Assembly: GCA_009838075.1 (NCBI GenBank)
Contig: VXSG01000011.1
Span: forward strand, 20,441 to 74,847
Reading direction: 5' to 3'
Length of the DNA stretch: 54,407 bases
Source of the DNA: Boseongicola sp. SB0665_bin_10
Lineage (GTDB): Bacteria > Pseudomonadota > Alphaproteobacteria > Rhodobacterales > Rhodobacteraceae
The notes beneath the pieces are model-generated. The model saw only the letters and a list, made by a program, of their open reading frames with translations, had not been told where the DNA came from and did no database searches. The position numbers and the translations under genes were made by a program. Position 1 is the first letter of the stretch. Each line of letters begins with the position of its first letter. This document shows positions 16,462 to 24,025 of this stretch, piece by piece.

Positions 16462-17573
16462 TGGCCTTCCATGCCGCATCCCCCGCCGTTCCGGCACGCC
16501 GGCTCCCGCGCCGCTCGCATCGCGGACTGGGGCTCTGGGATGCGTTCCTGGCCGCCGGCGTGCTCGCCGCGATGGCCGCCTGGGGCGGCCAGCTGGCCGG
16601 CGCCTGGATCGAGGGCAGGGTGGTGACGGGCGAGGCCCGCACCGTGGCGGAGCTCGCCCGGGCGGGCCGGCTTCTGGTCGAGGGCGACGTGGGACACGCC
16701 GGACGCACCCACGGCGTGGGCACGGCCCCGCTTGCCGTCGCCCTGGCCGATCTCGAGGCGGCGAACCTTCGCTCCCCCCTGCTGGGAGGCCTGACGCCCG
16801 CGCGGCGCGTGCTGACGCTCTGGCTCTGGCGTCCGGCCAACGGCACGGTCGTCGTGATCGCGCGCGCCCGCGGCGAGGTCCCGCTTCCCCGCCTTCCCGG
16901 CGCGGAGGACGGGGTGACCGGCGTCGGCGCGCTTCTCGGCACGGGAACGCGCCTCCGGGGTCCGGGGCTGGATTTTGACATGGCCCCGCTGAACGGGGCG
17001 AGCGCGAGCTTCGCGACGGCGAACGACGTCTTCGCGCTCGACCACGTGGCGCTCGACGTGACCTGCCGCAGCTACCTCTACCGCACCCCCGTCGACTGCG
17101 ACGGCGACGGCGTGCCCGATACGCTCGCCAACACGATGGAGACCGCCCTGAACATGGGGGACAACGACATCGTGGGCGCCGGCAACGTCACCGCCGCCAC
17201 GGCGGCGATCGGCAGGCTGGAAGGCGCGACGGAGATCACGGACGCGCTCACGGTGGAGGGCGAGCTTTCGGTCGACGGGGCCACGGTGATGCAGGACGTC
17301 ACGGTCTCCGGCGCGCTCGCGGCCACCGACGCGGACATCGCGGGCACGCTGACGGTCCCCGACCTGGTCGCGACCGGCGCGGTCTCCGGCGCGGACCTGA
17401 CCATGGACGGGATCGTGACGGTGTCGGGCACGGCCCGGCTCGGCGACGCGGACGTGGACACGCTGAACGTCGAGACCCTGAACGTGCGGCAGCTCTCGTC
17501 CGACCGGGCGGACATCACCGACATCTTCGCCGACAACGTGACCGCGACGTCCTGCACGGGGTGCGGCCCGTGA
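16461..17573 (+). CDS. Second large pilin-like protein with repeated beta segments
   Basis: 370 residues, TGATG-coupled to the previous gene. The leader ends RRSHRG before a hydrophobic helix (LGLWDAFLAAGVLAAMAAWGGQL), resembling a class IV prepilin cleavage site. From about residue 240 the sequence is a run of short repeats built on TVSG..A..DADI, TVPDLVATGAVSG and DTLNVETLNV, typical of right-handed beta-helix tail or adhesin regions. A DCDGDGVPDTL loop at about 213 looks calcium-binding. It is probably a minor or tip pilin. Confidence 0.75.
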   Translation: MAFHAASPAVPARRLPRRSHRGLGLWDAFLAAGVLAAMAAWGGQLAGAWIEGRVVTGEARTVAELARAGRLLVEGDVGHAGRTHGVGTAPLAVALADLEAANLRSPLLGGLTPARRVLTLWLWRPANGTVVVIARARGEVPLPRLPGAEDGVTGVGALLGTGTRLRGPGLDFDMAPLNGASASFATANDVFALDHVALDVTCRSYLYRTPVDCDGDGVPDTLANTMETALNMGDNDIVGAGNVTAATAAIGRLEGATEITDALTVEGELSVDGATVMQDVTVSGALAATDADIAGTLTVPDLVATGAVSGADLTMDGIVTVSGTARLGDADVDTLNVETLNVRQLSSDRADITDIFADNVTATSCTGCGP

Positions 17574-18061
17574 CGCGGCGGCGCGAAATCCCGCGGCAAG
17601 CGGCGAACGTCGCATGCGCCTGGTCTCGCCTGGCATCCGCGGGCGTCGCGATCGCGGTCCTCGCGGTCCTGCCTGTCCTGCCAGTCCTGGCCGCGCCGGT
17701 CCAGGCGCAGCCGGCGGGCGATGCAGCCGACGCATCCGTGGCCGTGGAGTCCGTGGACGCAGGTCTCACGGCCTCGCTGGCCGCTGCCGGGACCGAGGAC
17801 GTCCGCGACGCGCTCTCGCGCGAGATCGCGCGGATGAAGGCCGACATCGCCGGGATCCGGCGCCTGGCGCGCTGGCAGGCGGACCTGGCGCGGATCGCGC
17901 GCACGGACCGGGCCGAGGCGCTGCGCCAGAGGCGGCCGATGGCCGACTGCCTGGCGAGCGCGCTGGCGCCTGTCTGCGACGAGCTGACCGGGCTGTTCCG
18001 GCCGGAGGAGGGCGAGGAAGTGTCGCCGCCGCCACCGGGGATCGGGGAGAGGGCGCCATGA
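17570..18061 (+). CDS. Exported helical hypothetical protein
   Basis: 163 residues, GTGA-coupled. A signal peptide (VAIAVLAVLPVLPVLAAPVQA) precedes a helical region (ALSREIARMKADIAGIRRL) and a short Cys pair (DCLASALAPVC). Probably periplasmic; family not recognised. Its stop overlaps an ATG at 18058, from which a relay frame runs antisense through the inverted gene 18163-18969. Confidence 0.65.
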   Translation: MTRRREIPRQAANVACAWSRLASAGVAIAVLAVLPVLPVLAAPVQAQPAGDAADASVAVESVDAGLTASLAAAGTEDVRDALSREIARMKADIAGIRRLARWQADLARIARTDRAEALRQRRPMADCLASALAPVCDELTGLFRPEEGEEVSPPPPGIGERAP

Positions 18062-19113
18062 TCGCCGCGCCGAGAATCCTGTCGCGGCCGCGCGGCGATG
18101 CCGCCTGGTCTGCAGTTTCCCGGTTGGCGGCAGGCGGCAGACGGAGGCAAGTCCTCGGCTGGCTATCGCGGCTCGGGAACTGGCGCAAGCCTGAGCTCGA
18201 CGCTCAGCGGCGGATGCCGCCCAGGGGCCACGTAGACCTTGGTGAAGCGATCACGACCGGGTTCGTGGCGGATTCCCTCCGTGCGCGACAGCAGCGCGTC
18301 GGCGGCGATCAGCGCCACCAGCCTGAGCAGGCGGGCCTTTGTGCGGAACGGGTCCGCGCCGTGAGAGTCGGGATCGTTGAGCACGGCATCGAGCAGTCTT
18401 CGGGCGTCCCGCGCCAGGCTCGGCCGTGGGCTCGCACTCTCGACCTGCGCCATGAGCAGATGCCTGGCGTGGTTGAAGTGGATTTCGGGAAAACGGGTGC
18501 TGGTGACCGCATCGGGGCGGCTTTCGTCGCCGGGGGGGCAATCCGCCACGCTGACATGCCCGGGCATCGCCTCCAGCCCGGTCACGTCCACGAGGTGGAG
18601 ATCGAAGCCCTCCGGAGAGTCCGCGTCCGCGGCGGAGTGGATGAGAAGGTGCGGGACTCCGTCCGGAACGATTTCAAGGCTGAATCCGGCAGGGCTCGTC
18701 AGCATCCGGTCCAGCGCCGTGATCGCTGCGGTCCTGAGGATGATGCCTCTCGTTCGGGAGGGGTCCTGGCTGTACTTGGGGGCATTGGTGACCAGCTCGT
18801 TGAAAGTGGCCCTGATGTCCTTGCGCAGGGACTCGCTCGTCTCGTCCCGGCCCTCGGCACCGTGCTCGCGAAACGCGGCGTCTGCCGCCCGCCTTTCACG
18901 CTCGAGCAAAGCCATCTCGTGGTAGAGTTCCGTCCAGAAAAATTCCCATCCGGGAGCGGCTACGGTCATCACCGAATCCTTCCATGTTGTGTTTTGGTCA
19001 ACGACAGCATGATGGAGGGCGGAGCGCGCCGCATGTGCAGGGCGCTCCGCCATTTCCGCACGGTCCAGGCGACGGTCTCGGCTCCGGCCGCTCAAGGAGA
19101 GGTCGTGCGATGA
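18058..19113 (+). other. Antisense relay frame through the inverted gene 18163-18969
   Basis: 351 open codons, from an ATG overlapping the previous stop (ATGA at 18058) to a TGA at 19111-19113 that overlaps the ATG of the next plus gene. It is codon-aligned antisense to the 807-base inverted gene. The start regions at the two ends show weak similarity (GGAGAGG, CG, ATGA, CGAGAA). I infer a translational relay rather than a protein gene. Confidence 0.5.
18163..18969 (-). CDS. Hypothetical cytoplasmic protein, inverted in the operon
   Basis: 268 residues from ATG 18969, with a good ribosome site (GGAAGGA). No signal peptide or membrane helix. It begins with an amphipathic helix (FFWTELYHEMALLERERRA) and has segments such as GIILRTAAITALDRML and KARLLRLVALIAADALL that suggest an all-helical fold; family not recognised. 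It is the largest single-gene inverted insert in the pilus operon. A TTGACC element lies 30-40 bases upstream, but no well-spaced -10 is evident. Confidence 0.75.
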   Translation of the reverse strand: MTVAAPGWEFFWTELYHEMALLERERRAADAAFREHGAEGRDETSESLRKDIRATFNELVTNAPKYSQDPSRTRGIILRTAAITALDRMLTSPAGFSLEIVPDGVPHLLIHSAADADSPEGFDLHLVDVTGLEAMPGHVSVADCPPGDESRPDAVTSTRFPEIHFNHARHLLMAQVESASPRPSLARDARRLLDAVLNDPDSHGADPFRTKARLLRLVALIAADALLSRTEGIRHEPGRDRFTKVYVAPGRHPPLSVELRLAPVPEPR

Positions 19114-19304
19114 CCGATCAGGCGAGAAAGGCGTTCGCCACGGGGCACGGCCGTCCATTCGTGCAGTTCGAAGCCCCGGTTCCGCGCGAGGACACGCCGG
19201 AGGGCAGGGCCGCGGCCTTCCAGGGCGCGTTGAGGCGCTTCCTCGCGGAACGGGACAGTCCGGATCATCAGGACATGAAGGTCGAAGGGGAGGGCACGCG
19301 ATGA
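19110..19304 (+). CDS. Small hypothetical protein
   Basis: 64 residues, ATGA-coupled to the relay frame upstream and to the next gene downstream. Charged, no membrane segment. First of a string of small cytoplasmic genes between the pilins and the prepilin peptidase. Function unknown. Confidence 0.55.
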   Translation: MTDQARKAFATGHGRPFVQFEAPVPREDTPEGRAAAFQGALRRFLAERDSPDHQDMKVEGEGTR

Positions 19305-19531
19305 CACCGGCACGTGAACGGGTGCGCCGCTTCATGGCCAGGATGAGGGAACGGGGCCTCAAGCGGATCCAGCTCTGGGTGCGACCCGAGGACGTGCCCA
19401 GGATCCAGGAAGCGGCACGCCAGCCGGCCGCGCTGGCGCGGCTCAGGAAGGAAGTCAGGGAAGAGGTGGAGGAGGACGTGAAGGCCGAGATCGCGGACGC
19501 GACGAAGAGCGAAGGGGAGGCAGGGCGATGA
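19301..19531 (+). CDS. MazE-type antitoxin-like small protein (DUF3018-like)
   Basis: 76 residues, coupled on both sides. The N-terminus (RERVRRFMARMRERGLKRIQ then LWVRPEDVPRIQEAARQ) resembles the DUF3018 family, annotated as MazE-family antitoxins (pattern RMRERGLR..Q.WV). The rest is an acidic helix. No partner toxin of the MazF type follows, so it may be an orphan. Confidence 0.5.
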   Translation: MTPARERVRRFMARMRERGLKRIQLWVRPEDVPRIQEAARQPAALARLRKEVREEVEEDVKAEIADATKSEGEAGR

Positions 19532-20082
19532 ACGGGAACGACGCCGCAGCGGTCCCGGCGGGCGCGAGGCGGCGCCTTCCCCCACGCCGGCATTCGGAGA
19601 CGCGAAGGCTGGCCTGGGCCGGCAACACGATCCACGTGACCGTCGGCTACGGGCCGGACGGCATCGAGCCGAGGGAGATCTTCTACAGCGACGGCTACTG
19701 CTCGGGATCGGACATGCAGGCGCTGGTCTCGGACCTCTGCATCGCGCTCTCGGTGATGCTGCAGCACGAGGGGGTCACGGCGGCCACGCTGCGGAGGTCC
19801 ATGGGGCGGGCGTTCGACCTCCGGACTGGCGAGCCGATGCCCGCATCGGTCCTGGGCCTCCTGCTCGAGGAGCTGTCGCGTCCGCCGGAGTGGGCCGACG
19901 CGGTCGCGCGGGCCGAAGGGGCGCTCGCAGACGACCCGGGGATCTCCGGGGCGGCGACGGTGGATCCCCGGCCCTCCGGAGAGGCGGGCCGCCCGGCCGA
20001 TCCCGGTCCGCAAGGGCCGGCCCGCCGCGAGCCTGGAGATCGTGTCCCGGGCGCGGCGTCCGGCCGGGAGACGGCACCGTGA
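19528..20082 (+). CDS. TSCPD-domain-like protein
   Basis: 184 residues, coupled. The core at about 20-95 (RRHSETRRLAWAGNTIHVTV, then EIFYSDGYCSGSDMQALVSD) resembles the TSCPD domain found at the C-terminus of B12-dependent ribonucleotide reductases (NrdJ) and as a stand-alone protein in phages and plasmids: G.T.HVTVG, P.EIF, GS....L, IALS..LQ. The tail from about 125 is disordered Pro/Gly-rich. No reductase catalytic domain is present, so a regulatory or accessory role is more likely. Confidence 0.6.
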   Translation: MNGNDAAAVPAGARRRLPPRRHSETRRLAWAGNTIHVTVGYGPDGIEPREIFYSDGYCSGSDMQALVSDLCIALSVMLQHEGVTAATLRRSMGRAFDLRTGEPMPASVLGLLLEELSRPPEWADAVARAEGALADDPGISGAATVDPRPSGEAGRPADPGPQGPARREPGDRVPGAASGRETAP

Positions 20083-20366
20083 GTTCCCCAACGGATCCCC
20101 GGGCCTGCCGCGACCTCTGGCGCCGCGTCCTGCTGACCGTCGTGCTCGACCTGAAGTCGGTCGACCGCTTCGCGCGCAAGGCCGCCGAGCGCTGGATCGG
20201 CGACTGGCCGTCCCCGGACTTCCGCGAGGTCTGCGAGCTCGCGGGCTTCCATCCGGAACGGGCCCATGCCGCGCTGAGCACGCTCCTTCCGTCGTCTGCT
20301 AGGGAGCGCGCGGCGGCGATCAGGGCGCTCCGCCACGGAACCGGGGAGATGCGCGATGCCGCATGA
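20079..20366 (+). CDS. Small hypothetical protein with WIGDWPSPDF motif
   Basis: 95 residues from GTG 20079, overlapping the previous stop. Contains AAERWIGDWPSPDFREVCEL, a motif I associate with small proteins of conjugative plasmids, without known function. It overlaps the prepilin peptidase start by eleven bases, so expression is probably coupled. Confidence 0.6.
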   Translation: MSSPTDPRACRDLWRRVLLTVVLDLKSVDRFARKAAERWIGDWPSPDFREVCELAGFHPERAHAALSTLLPSSARERAAAIRALRHGTGEMRDAA

Positions 20367-21033
20367 TCCCGGAACCATGGCCTCCGTCCTCTGCGCAGCG
20401 TCCGCGCTGCTGGCGCTCGCCGCGATGGCGCGGATCGCCTGCATCGACATCCGCTCCCTCGAGATCGATCCGGACTGGGCCGCGTTCGCGGCCTGGTCCG
20501 GCCTTGCGGCGATCGTCTTCGTGGAGGGTCCCTCCGCCTGGCCAGAAGCGGTCGCCGTCGCGGCCCTCGCCGGCGGCGCGGCGTGGGGTCTTGCACGGCT
20601 CCGGCCGGGCGGGATCGGGCAGGGGGACGTCGCCCTCTTCGCCCTGGCCGGCCTCGTCGCGGGCGCGGACCTCCTGGCGCCCGTGATGGGGCTGCTCGTC
20701 GCGTTCGGGATCGTCGCGACCGTCGCCTACGGGCTCGCCCGCGGCAAGGGCCGGCGGCTCTTCCTTCACCCCGTTCCCGCCGCGCTGCCGCTCATGGCGG
20801 CCCTGATGCCCGTATTCGCCTGGCGCGTCGTGTCCGGACTCCTGCCGGAAACGGTCCCGTCAGTGGCGGGCGGCGCGACGGTCGTCGCGCTTTCGGGACT
20901 CGCGCTGCTGTCGGCGGGAATTGTCGTCGGAGCGTTTCCGATGGCGGTCCGCCGCCGCGCCGCGGCCAGGGCGGCGGGACCTCGCGGCCACGACGGCCGC
21001 ATTCACCAACCCGATGACGGAAAGGAGACCTGA
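20356..21033 (+). CDS. pilU: Prepilin peptidase (A24, PilU-like)
   Basis: 225 residues, strongly hydrophobic with about six membrane segments. The two aspartates expected in type IV prepilin peptidases are visible: D in CIDIRSLEI near residue 32 and D in GGIGQGDVALFALAGL near 94. There is no N-terminal zinc/methylase domain, as in the short TadV/PilU-type peptidases. It would cleave the leaders of PilS and the two pilin-like proteins. The C-terminal tail is a short basic extension. Confidence 0.85.
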   Translation: MPHDPGTMASVLCAASALLALAAMARIACIDIRSLEIDPDWAAFAAWSGLAAIVFVEGPSAWPEAVAVAALAGGAAWGLARLRPGGIGQGDVALFALAGLVAGADLLAPVMGLLVAFGIVATVAYGLARGKGRRLFLHPVPAALPLMAALMPVFAWRVVSGLLPETVPSVAGGATVVALSGLALLSAGIVVGAFPMAVRRRAAARAAGPRGHDGRIHQPDDGKET

Positions 21034-21034
21034 A

Positions 21035-21265
21035 ATGACGCATTTCAACGTGGTCGTGCCCGTGGAGGGCACGGACGGGAAGACCCGCTACCGCCGGGTC
21101 GGGGCGCTGTTCGAGAACGCGCACAGCGAGACGGGCGAACTCTACTACACGATGCAGCTCGACTTCCCCGTGGGGGTGACGAAGCTGCTCGCGTTTCCGC
21201 CGCGGGCCGACGAGGCCCCGGAGGCGGCCGCCGGGACCGAAGCGTCGGGCGGACCGGCAGAGTGA
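21035..21265 (+). CDS. Small conserved hypothetical protein
   Basis: 76 residues from ATG 21035 with a clear AAAGGAGA ribosome site. The sequence (THFNVVVPVEGTDGKTRYRR, then ELYYTMQLDFPVGVTKLLAF) suggests a compact beta-rich cytoplasmic protein. I do not recognise the family with confidence. Confidence 0.65.
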   Translation: MTHFNVVVPVEGTDGKTRYRRVGALFENAHSETGELYYTMQLDFPVGVTKLLAFPPRADEAPEAAAGTEASGGPAE

Positions 21266-21564
21266 TGGGCGTTCAACCGGGTGTTCCGCCTCTTGAAGGC
21301 ATGGCGCGACCGCCTGCGCCTCCGGGCTGGGAAACGTGCGCCGTGTGCGGCTGCTGGGAGCTTGGTGCGTGCTGGAACGAGGAATCCGGCGCGTGCTCGT
21401 GGGTCGATGAAGATCTTTGCTCGCACTGCGCCGAGCGGATCGGTGCCGGCCCGGACGCGGAACCCTTCGACCGGCAACCCGCTGCCTGCCGGGCCGCTCC
21501 CGTTCCGGCGGAATGCGATGACGGCATGACCTTCAGCCAGCGGAGAGGAGGGGAGCAGGCATGA
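21262..21564 (+). CDS. Small cysteine-rich zinc-ribbon-like protein
   Basis: About 100 residues from GTG 21262 or ATG 21265. A cluster CAVCGCWELGACWNE...CSWVDEDLCSHC gives the spacing C-x2-C...C...C-x-W-x4-L-C-x2-C, a motif seen in small plasmid and phage proteins and probably metal binding. Its stop overlaps ATG 21561, the first codon of the longest relay frame in the window. Confidence 0.7.
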   Translation: MMGVQPGVPPLEGMARPPAPPGWETCAVCGCWELGACWNEESGACSWVDEDLCSHCAERIGAGPDAEPFDRQPAACRAAPVPAECDDGMTFSQRRGGEQA

Positions 21565-21695
21565 GGGATCACGAGCCGAACGACGGCATGGGCGTGTTCC
21601 GGTCCCGCCGCGCGCCCTGCGCCTGCGCTGTGGAGGCGGACGGGCCTGAAGGGACGGTGACGGCCCTGTGCGGAAACGCGCCTGTCGCGGCCCCG

Positions 21696-22112
21696 TCAGG
21701 GGCCGGGCTGGCCGATCAGCGCCAGGACGAACGAGGGTCCGAAGGTGTTCCAGAACATCAGGGAGGCGGCGAAGGCGCCGACAGGGAACGCGACGTTGAT
21801 GACGAGCTGCATCGGGACCAGCGCGGCCAGGCCGCTCACCCACTCGCCTCGGTTCGCCGTGCCCGTCCGGCGAGCGGCGAACGGGACGCCCCGGCGTTCC
21901 ACGCGCCTGCCGGGATCGTCCAGGGCGGCGATGCGCGCGGCCTGGACCGCGCGGAACCGCGCCAGGTCGTCGCGAAGCCTGGCCGAAGCGCCTGCGTCCC
22001 AGCCGTCGCGGTCGTCCGGACCGTCGCGCGGCGCGCTCCTCGGGGTTTCATGGGTGACATCGAAGACGCGGCGTCCTTCGCCCGCGCCGGAGAGTTCTCC
22101 GTAGCCCTGCAT
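21696..22112 (-). CDS. Small membrane protein, family related to 22293-22583
   Basis: 138 residues from ATG 22112. A charged N-terminal region (RLRDDLARFRAVQAARIAAL) is followed by a C-terminal hydrophobic part (VPMQLVINVAFPVGAFAASL, then FGPSFVLALIGQPGP). The last part resembles the end of the protein at 22293-22583 (PMQ...F.A...FGP..V.AL..P), so the two are probably paralogs. Third gene of an inverted cluster. Function unknown. Confidence 0.65.
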   Translation of the reverse strand: MQGYGELSGAGEGRRVFDVTHETPRSAPRDGPDDRDGWDAGASARLRDDLARFRAVQAARIAALDDPGRRVERRGVPFAARRTGTANRGEWVSGLAALVPMQLVINVAFPVGAFAASLMFWNTFGPSFVLALIGQPGP

Positions 22113-22292
22113 TTTCCTGCCTCATGCCTGCCCCCAGGCCGTCTTTTTCCGGCAGGCATGCACGGAACCGTTCGCAAGGCAAGGGAAATCTTCGCCGGGA
22201 CGGCCGCCCTGCGACGCGAGGCCGCGCCCCGTCCCGTGGCACTGCAGGCTGGCGCTGTCCCTGTCAGCTCCGGTGCGGCGCAGGGTGACGCG

Positions 22293-22583
22293 TCAGGGGC
22301 CGGACCGGCCTGGCGGCGCCAGCGCCGCGACGATCTCCGGCCCGAAAACGCCCAGGAGCAGGAGGACGGCGGCCGTTGCCCCGAAGGAGGCCGCCAGGAG
22401 GAGGAGCGCCTGCATCGGCATGCCGGAGAGCAGGATCGCAAGCCGTTCGCGGCGGTCTCCGTCTTCGGCCCAAGGGTTGGCGAACGACGTGTCCAGTTCG
22501 GCGATCGGTCCCGCCGCGCCGGCGACGCCCTCGCGGAAACCGCCGCTGCCGGCGGCGTGCCATCTGCCGCGATCCGCGCTCAC
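22293..22583 (-). CDS. Small membrane protein, paralog of 21696-22112
   Basis: 96 residues from a GTG overlapping the stop of the upstream minus gene (GTGA). N-terminal polar part, then two hydrophobic stretches (MPMQALLLLAASFGATAAVL and LLLGVFGPEIVAALAPP). Coupled with the coiled-coil gene 22580-22930, so the two products may form one membrane complex (inference). Confidence 0.65.
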   Translation of the reverse strand: MSADRGRWHAAGSGGFREGVAGAAGPIAELDTSFANPWAEDGDRRERLAILLSGMPMQALLLLAASFGATAAVLLLLGVFGPEIVAALAPPGRSGP

Positions 22584-22930
22584 TCCTGCAGCAGCCGGTC
22601 CAGCTTTTCCTCGATGCCGGCCATGCGCGTCTCGATGCCCGTCATCCGATCCTCTAGGGCGGTCATCCGATCCTCTAGGGCGGTCATCCGCATCTCGACG
22701 CCGGACATCCTCTCGTCAAGACGGACCACGTCAGACTGGAGATCCGCCATGCCGATGACGAGCCATCCCAAGGTGCTCAGGAACGCCGCCAAGGCGATGC
22801 CGGACAACGTCACAACCATCGGATTGCTGGTCAGTTCTCCGCGCGCGCGCCGGGGCAGCCGGTCGGCAAGGATCCGCGCCAGCTCCGGGCTTGCGCCTGC
22901 CTTCTGCAGCTCTTCGAGCGTAAGGCTCAT
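22580..22930 (-). CDS. Coiled-coil membrane protein, DUF1640-like theme
   Basis: 116 residues from ATG 22930. A head-like segment (LTLEELQKAGASPELARILA), a transmembrane helix at about 37-60 (VVTLSGIALAAFLSTLGWLVIG), then a C-terminal coiled coil with perfect heptads (MTALEDR twice, then MTGIETR, MAGIEEK). The repeated heptad corresponds to a 21-base tandem repeat at about 22640-22690. Here the anchor precedes the stalk, the reverse of DUF1640 order, resembling XhlA-like phage proteins. First gene of a three-gene minus cluster. Confidence 0.7.
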   Translation of the reverse strand: MSLTLEELQKAGASPELARILADRLPRRARGELTSNPMVVTLSGIALAAFLSTLGWLVIGMADLQSDVVRLDERMSGVEMRMTALEDRMTALEDRMTGIETRMAGIEEKLDRLLQE

Positions 22931-23243
22931 GCCTGGACCCCTTTCCGTTCTCCTGCCCGCCACGCATAGCACGCCGGAAAGCGCCGGTTCAAGCCGTGCC
23001 CGGCCAGGCCAACGACGTCTTGGACCCGCTCTTGCGCTTTGCAGCCCTCAGTCGCTGTTCCGTGCCTTCGCGAAGGCTCCGTGGCGGCGATTCGCGCGAC
23101 CCGGCCCTTGGCGGCTGTGGTGGCCGAAAATGCCGAAATGTCAAATACTTAACATAACCAACCTTATGCGCCAACTGGCTGCGGGCCTCGCGGAACCCGC
23201 TTCAGTGGCCGAGAAGGATGCCCATCCGGAACCGTGTTCGCCG
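22931..23243 (-). other. Intergenic spacer between two inverted clusters
   Basis: No convincing gene. It contains an A/T-richer patch at 23109-23172. On the minus strand this includes TTGACA followed by TTTCGGCATTTTCGG, so it may hold a promoter for the 22930-21696 cluster, although the distance is long. The sequence GGCCGAAAATG(C/G)CGAAA in this patch recurs near 26131. The plus-strand relay frame remains open throughout. Confidence 0.5.
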
Positions 23244-23582
23244 TCAATTGCCGGCCGCCAGCGCCTGGACCGCTTCCTTGATTGCGGCAATGTCCGCCCC
23301 CTGTGCGGCAAAGGCCGTCTGGAGCGCGGCGATGTCCGCGTTAATGCCGAGGAGCATGTTGAACTCGAAACCGAACGCCCCAACGAGAATCGCGACGATT
23401 CCGGCACCGATGCCCGTCACCCAGCGAAGCCCAACGCGCAGTTCCGCGATGTCAGCCTTCGTCGCAACCCCGCCAGTGACGGCTTGGTGCACCGTATCGC
23501 TCAACGCCTCGGCCTGCGGCTCGGTGAAGCCAGCATTCGTCAGGCGCTTCACGAATGCATGGGTATTGAACGGCACGTCCAT
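23244..23582 (-). CDS. DUF1640/CCDC90-like protein
   Basis: 112 residues from ATG 23582. Head motif FNTHAFVKRLTNAGFTEPQA, neck TGGVATKADIAELRV, a transmembrane helix at about 51-70 (WVTGIGAGIVAILVGAFGFEF), then a C-terminal coiled coil (INADIAALQTAFAAQGADIA). The anchor lies before the last coil, unlike the 4055-4327 member. It has a well-formed promoter (23589-23617). Function unknown. Confidence 0.78.
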   Translation of the reverse strand: MDVPFNTHAFVKRLTNAGFTEPQAEALSDTVHQAVTGGVATKADIAELRVGLRWVTGIGAGIVAILVGAFGFEFNMLLGINADIAALQTAFAAQGADIAAIKEAVQALAAGN

Positions 23583-23588
23583 CCTCTG

Positions 23589-23617
23589 AAGATAGGATCG
23601 GCTGGCGGTTCAGGCAA
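23589..23617 (-). promoter_or_regulatory. Sigma70-like promoter for the inverted gene 23244-23582
   Basis: On the minus strand TTGCCT (23617-23612), a 17-base spacer and TATCTT (23594-23589) lie just upstream of the gene. The -10 matches the one at 23997-24002 exactly. Confidence 0.65.
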
Positions 23618-23699
23618 CCGCATTTTCCACGTCAGGGCGCCTTGCCGGGGTCCGGAAACGTGTCCCGGCTTCCTGTTCCGGGACAGCCATGCCCGGCGG

Positions 23700-23987
23700 T
23701 CACCGCGCCGCAAGGTTCGAGAGCACCTCCGGAAGGACCGGCAGTCCCGTGACCACGGTGCCGACCAGCGCCACGACCGCGATCATGATGGCGGTCTGCC
23801 ACCAGCGCGAAGAGGCCATGCGTTCCGTGGCCGTCGCGATGCGGTCTGCCGATTCCGCATTCCTGTCCGCAATCTCCTGCATCAGCGCGGCAAGATCGCT
23901 GCGGTACTCCGCCTGCTTGGTTTCCATTCGCTCCTCCAGGACGGCGACGCGCCGGACCAGCTCGTGAATGTCGGGATCGCCGCTCAT
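23700..23987 (-). CDS. Coiled-coil protein with C-terminal membrane anchor
   Basis: 95 residues from ATG 23987 with ribosome site AGGAAG. Residues 5-60 form a coiled coil (IHELVRRVAVLEERMETKQA, DRNAESADRIATATERM), followed by a transmembrane helix (WWQTAIMIAVVALVGTVVTGL). Stalk-anchor layout of the DUF1640 type but without the head motif. Its promoter overlaps the start of paralog B. Confidence 0.72.
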   Translation of the reverse strand: MSGDPDIHELVRRVAVLEERMETKQAEYRSDLAALMQEIADRNAESADRIATATERMASSRWWQTAIMIAVVALVGTVVTGLPVLPEVLSNLAAR

Positions 23988-23996
23988 GCTTCCTGC

Positions 23997-24025
23997 AAGA
24001 TAGTGCCGCGCACCGAGCCGGTCAA
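23997..24025 (-). promoter_or_regulatory. Sigma70-like promoter overlapping the start of paralog B
   Basis: On the minus strand TTGACC (24025-24020), 17 bases, TATCTT (24002-23997), then GCAGGAAGC and the ATG of 23700-23987. It occupies the place where the native start region of paralog B would be expected. Confidence 0.7.

Larger units (their letters stand above)
21561..24002 (+). other. 814-codon antisense relay frame continuous with paralog B
   Basis: From ATG 21561 (ATGA with the previous stop) the plus strand stays open across five inverted genes and the gaps between them, including an A/T-richer spacer near 23130-23170, and runs in frame into the exported protein at 24003. Four of the five inverted genes are codon-aligned with it; 22580-22930 is not. 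The translated product has no recognisable domain until the paralog B signal peptide. Confidence 0.5.

Noticed and set aside
15247-17573. Shufflon-type variable PilV tip
   Set aside because: No short inverted recombination sites or Rci-type recombinase are visible around the pilin-like genes.
22931-23243. Small minus-strand gene at 22989-23174
   Set aside because: No ribosome site or domain; basic, low-complexity translation across a spacer.
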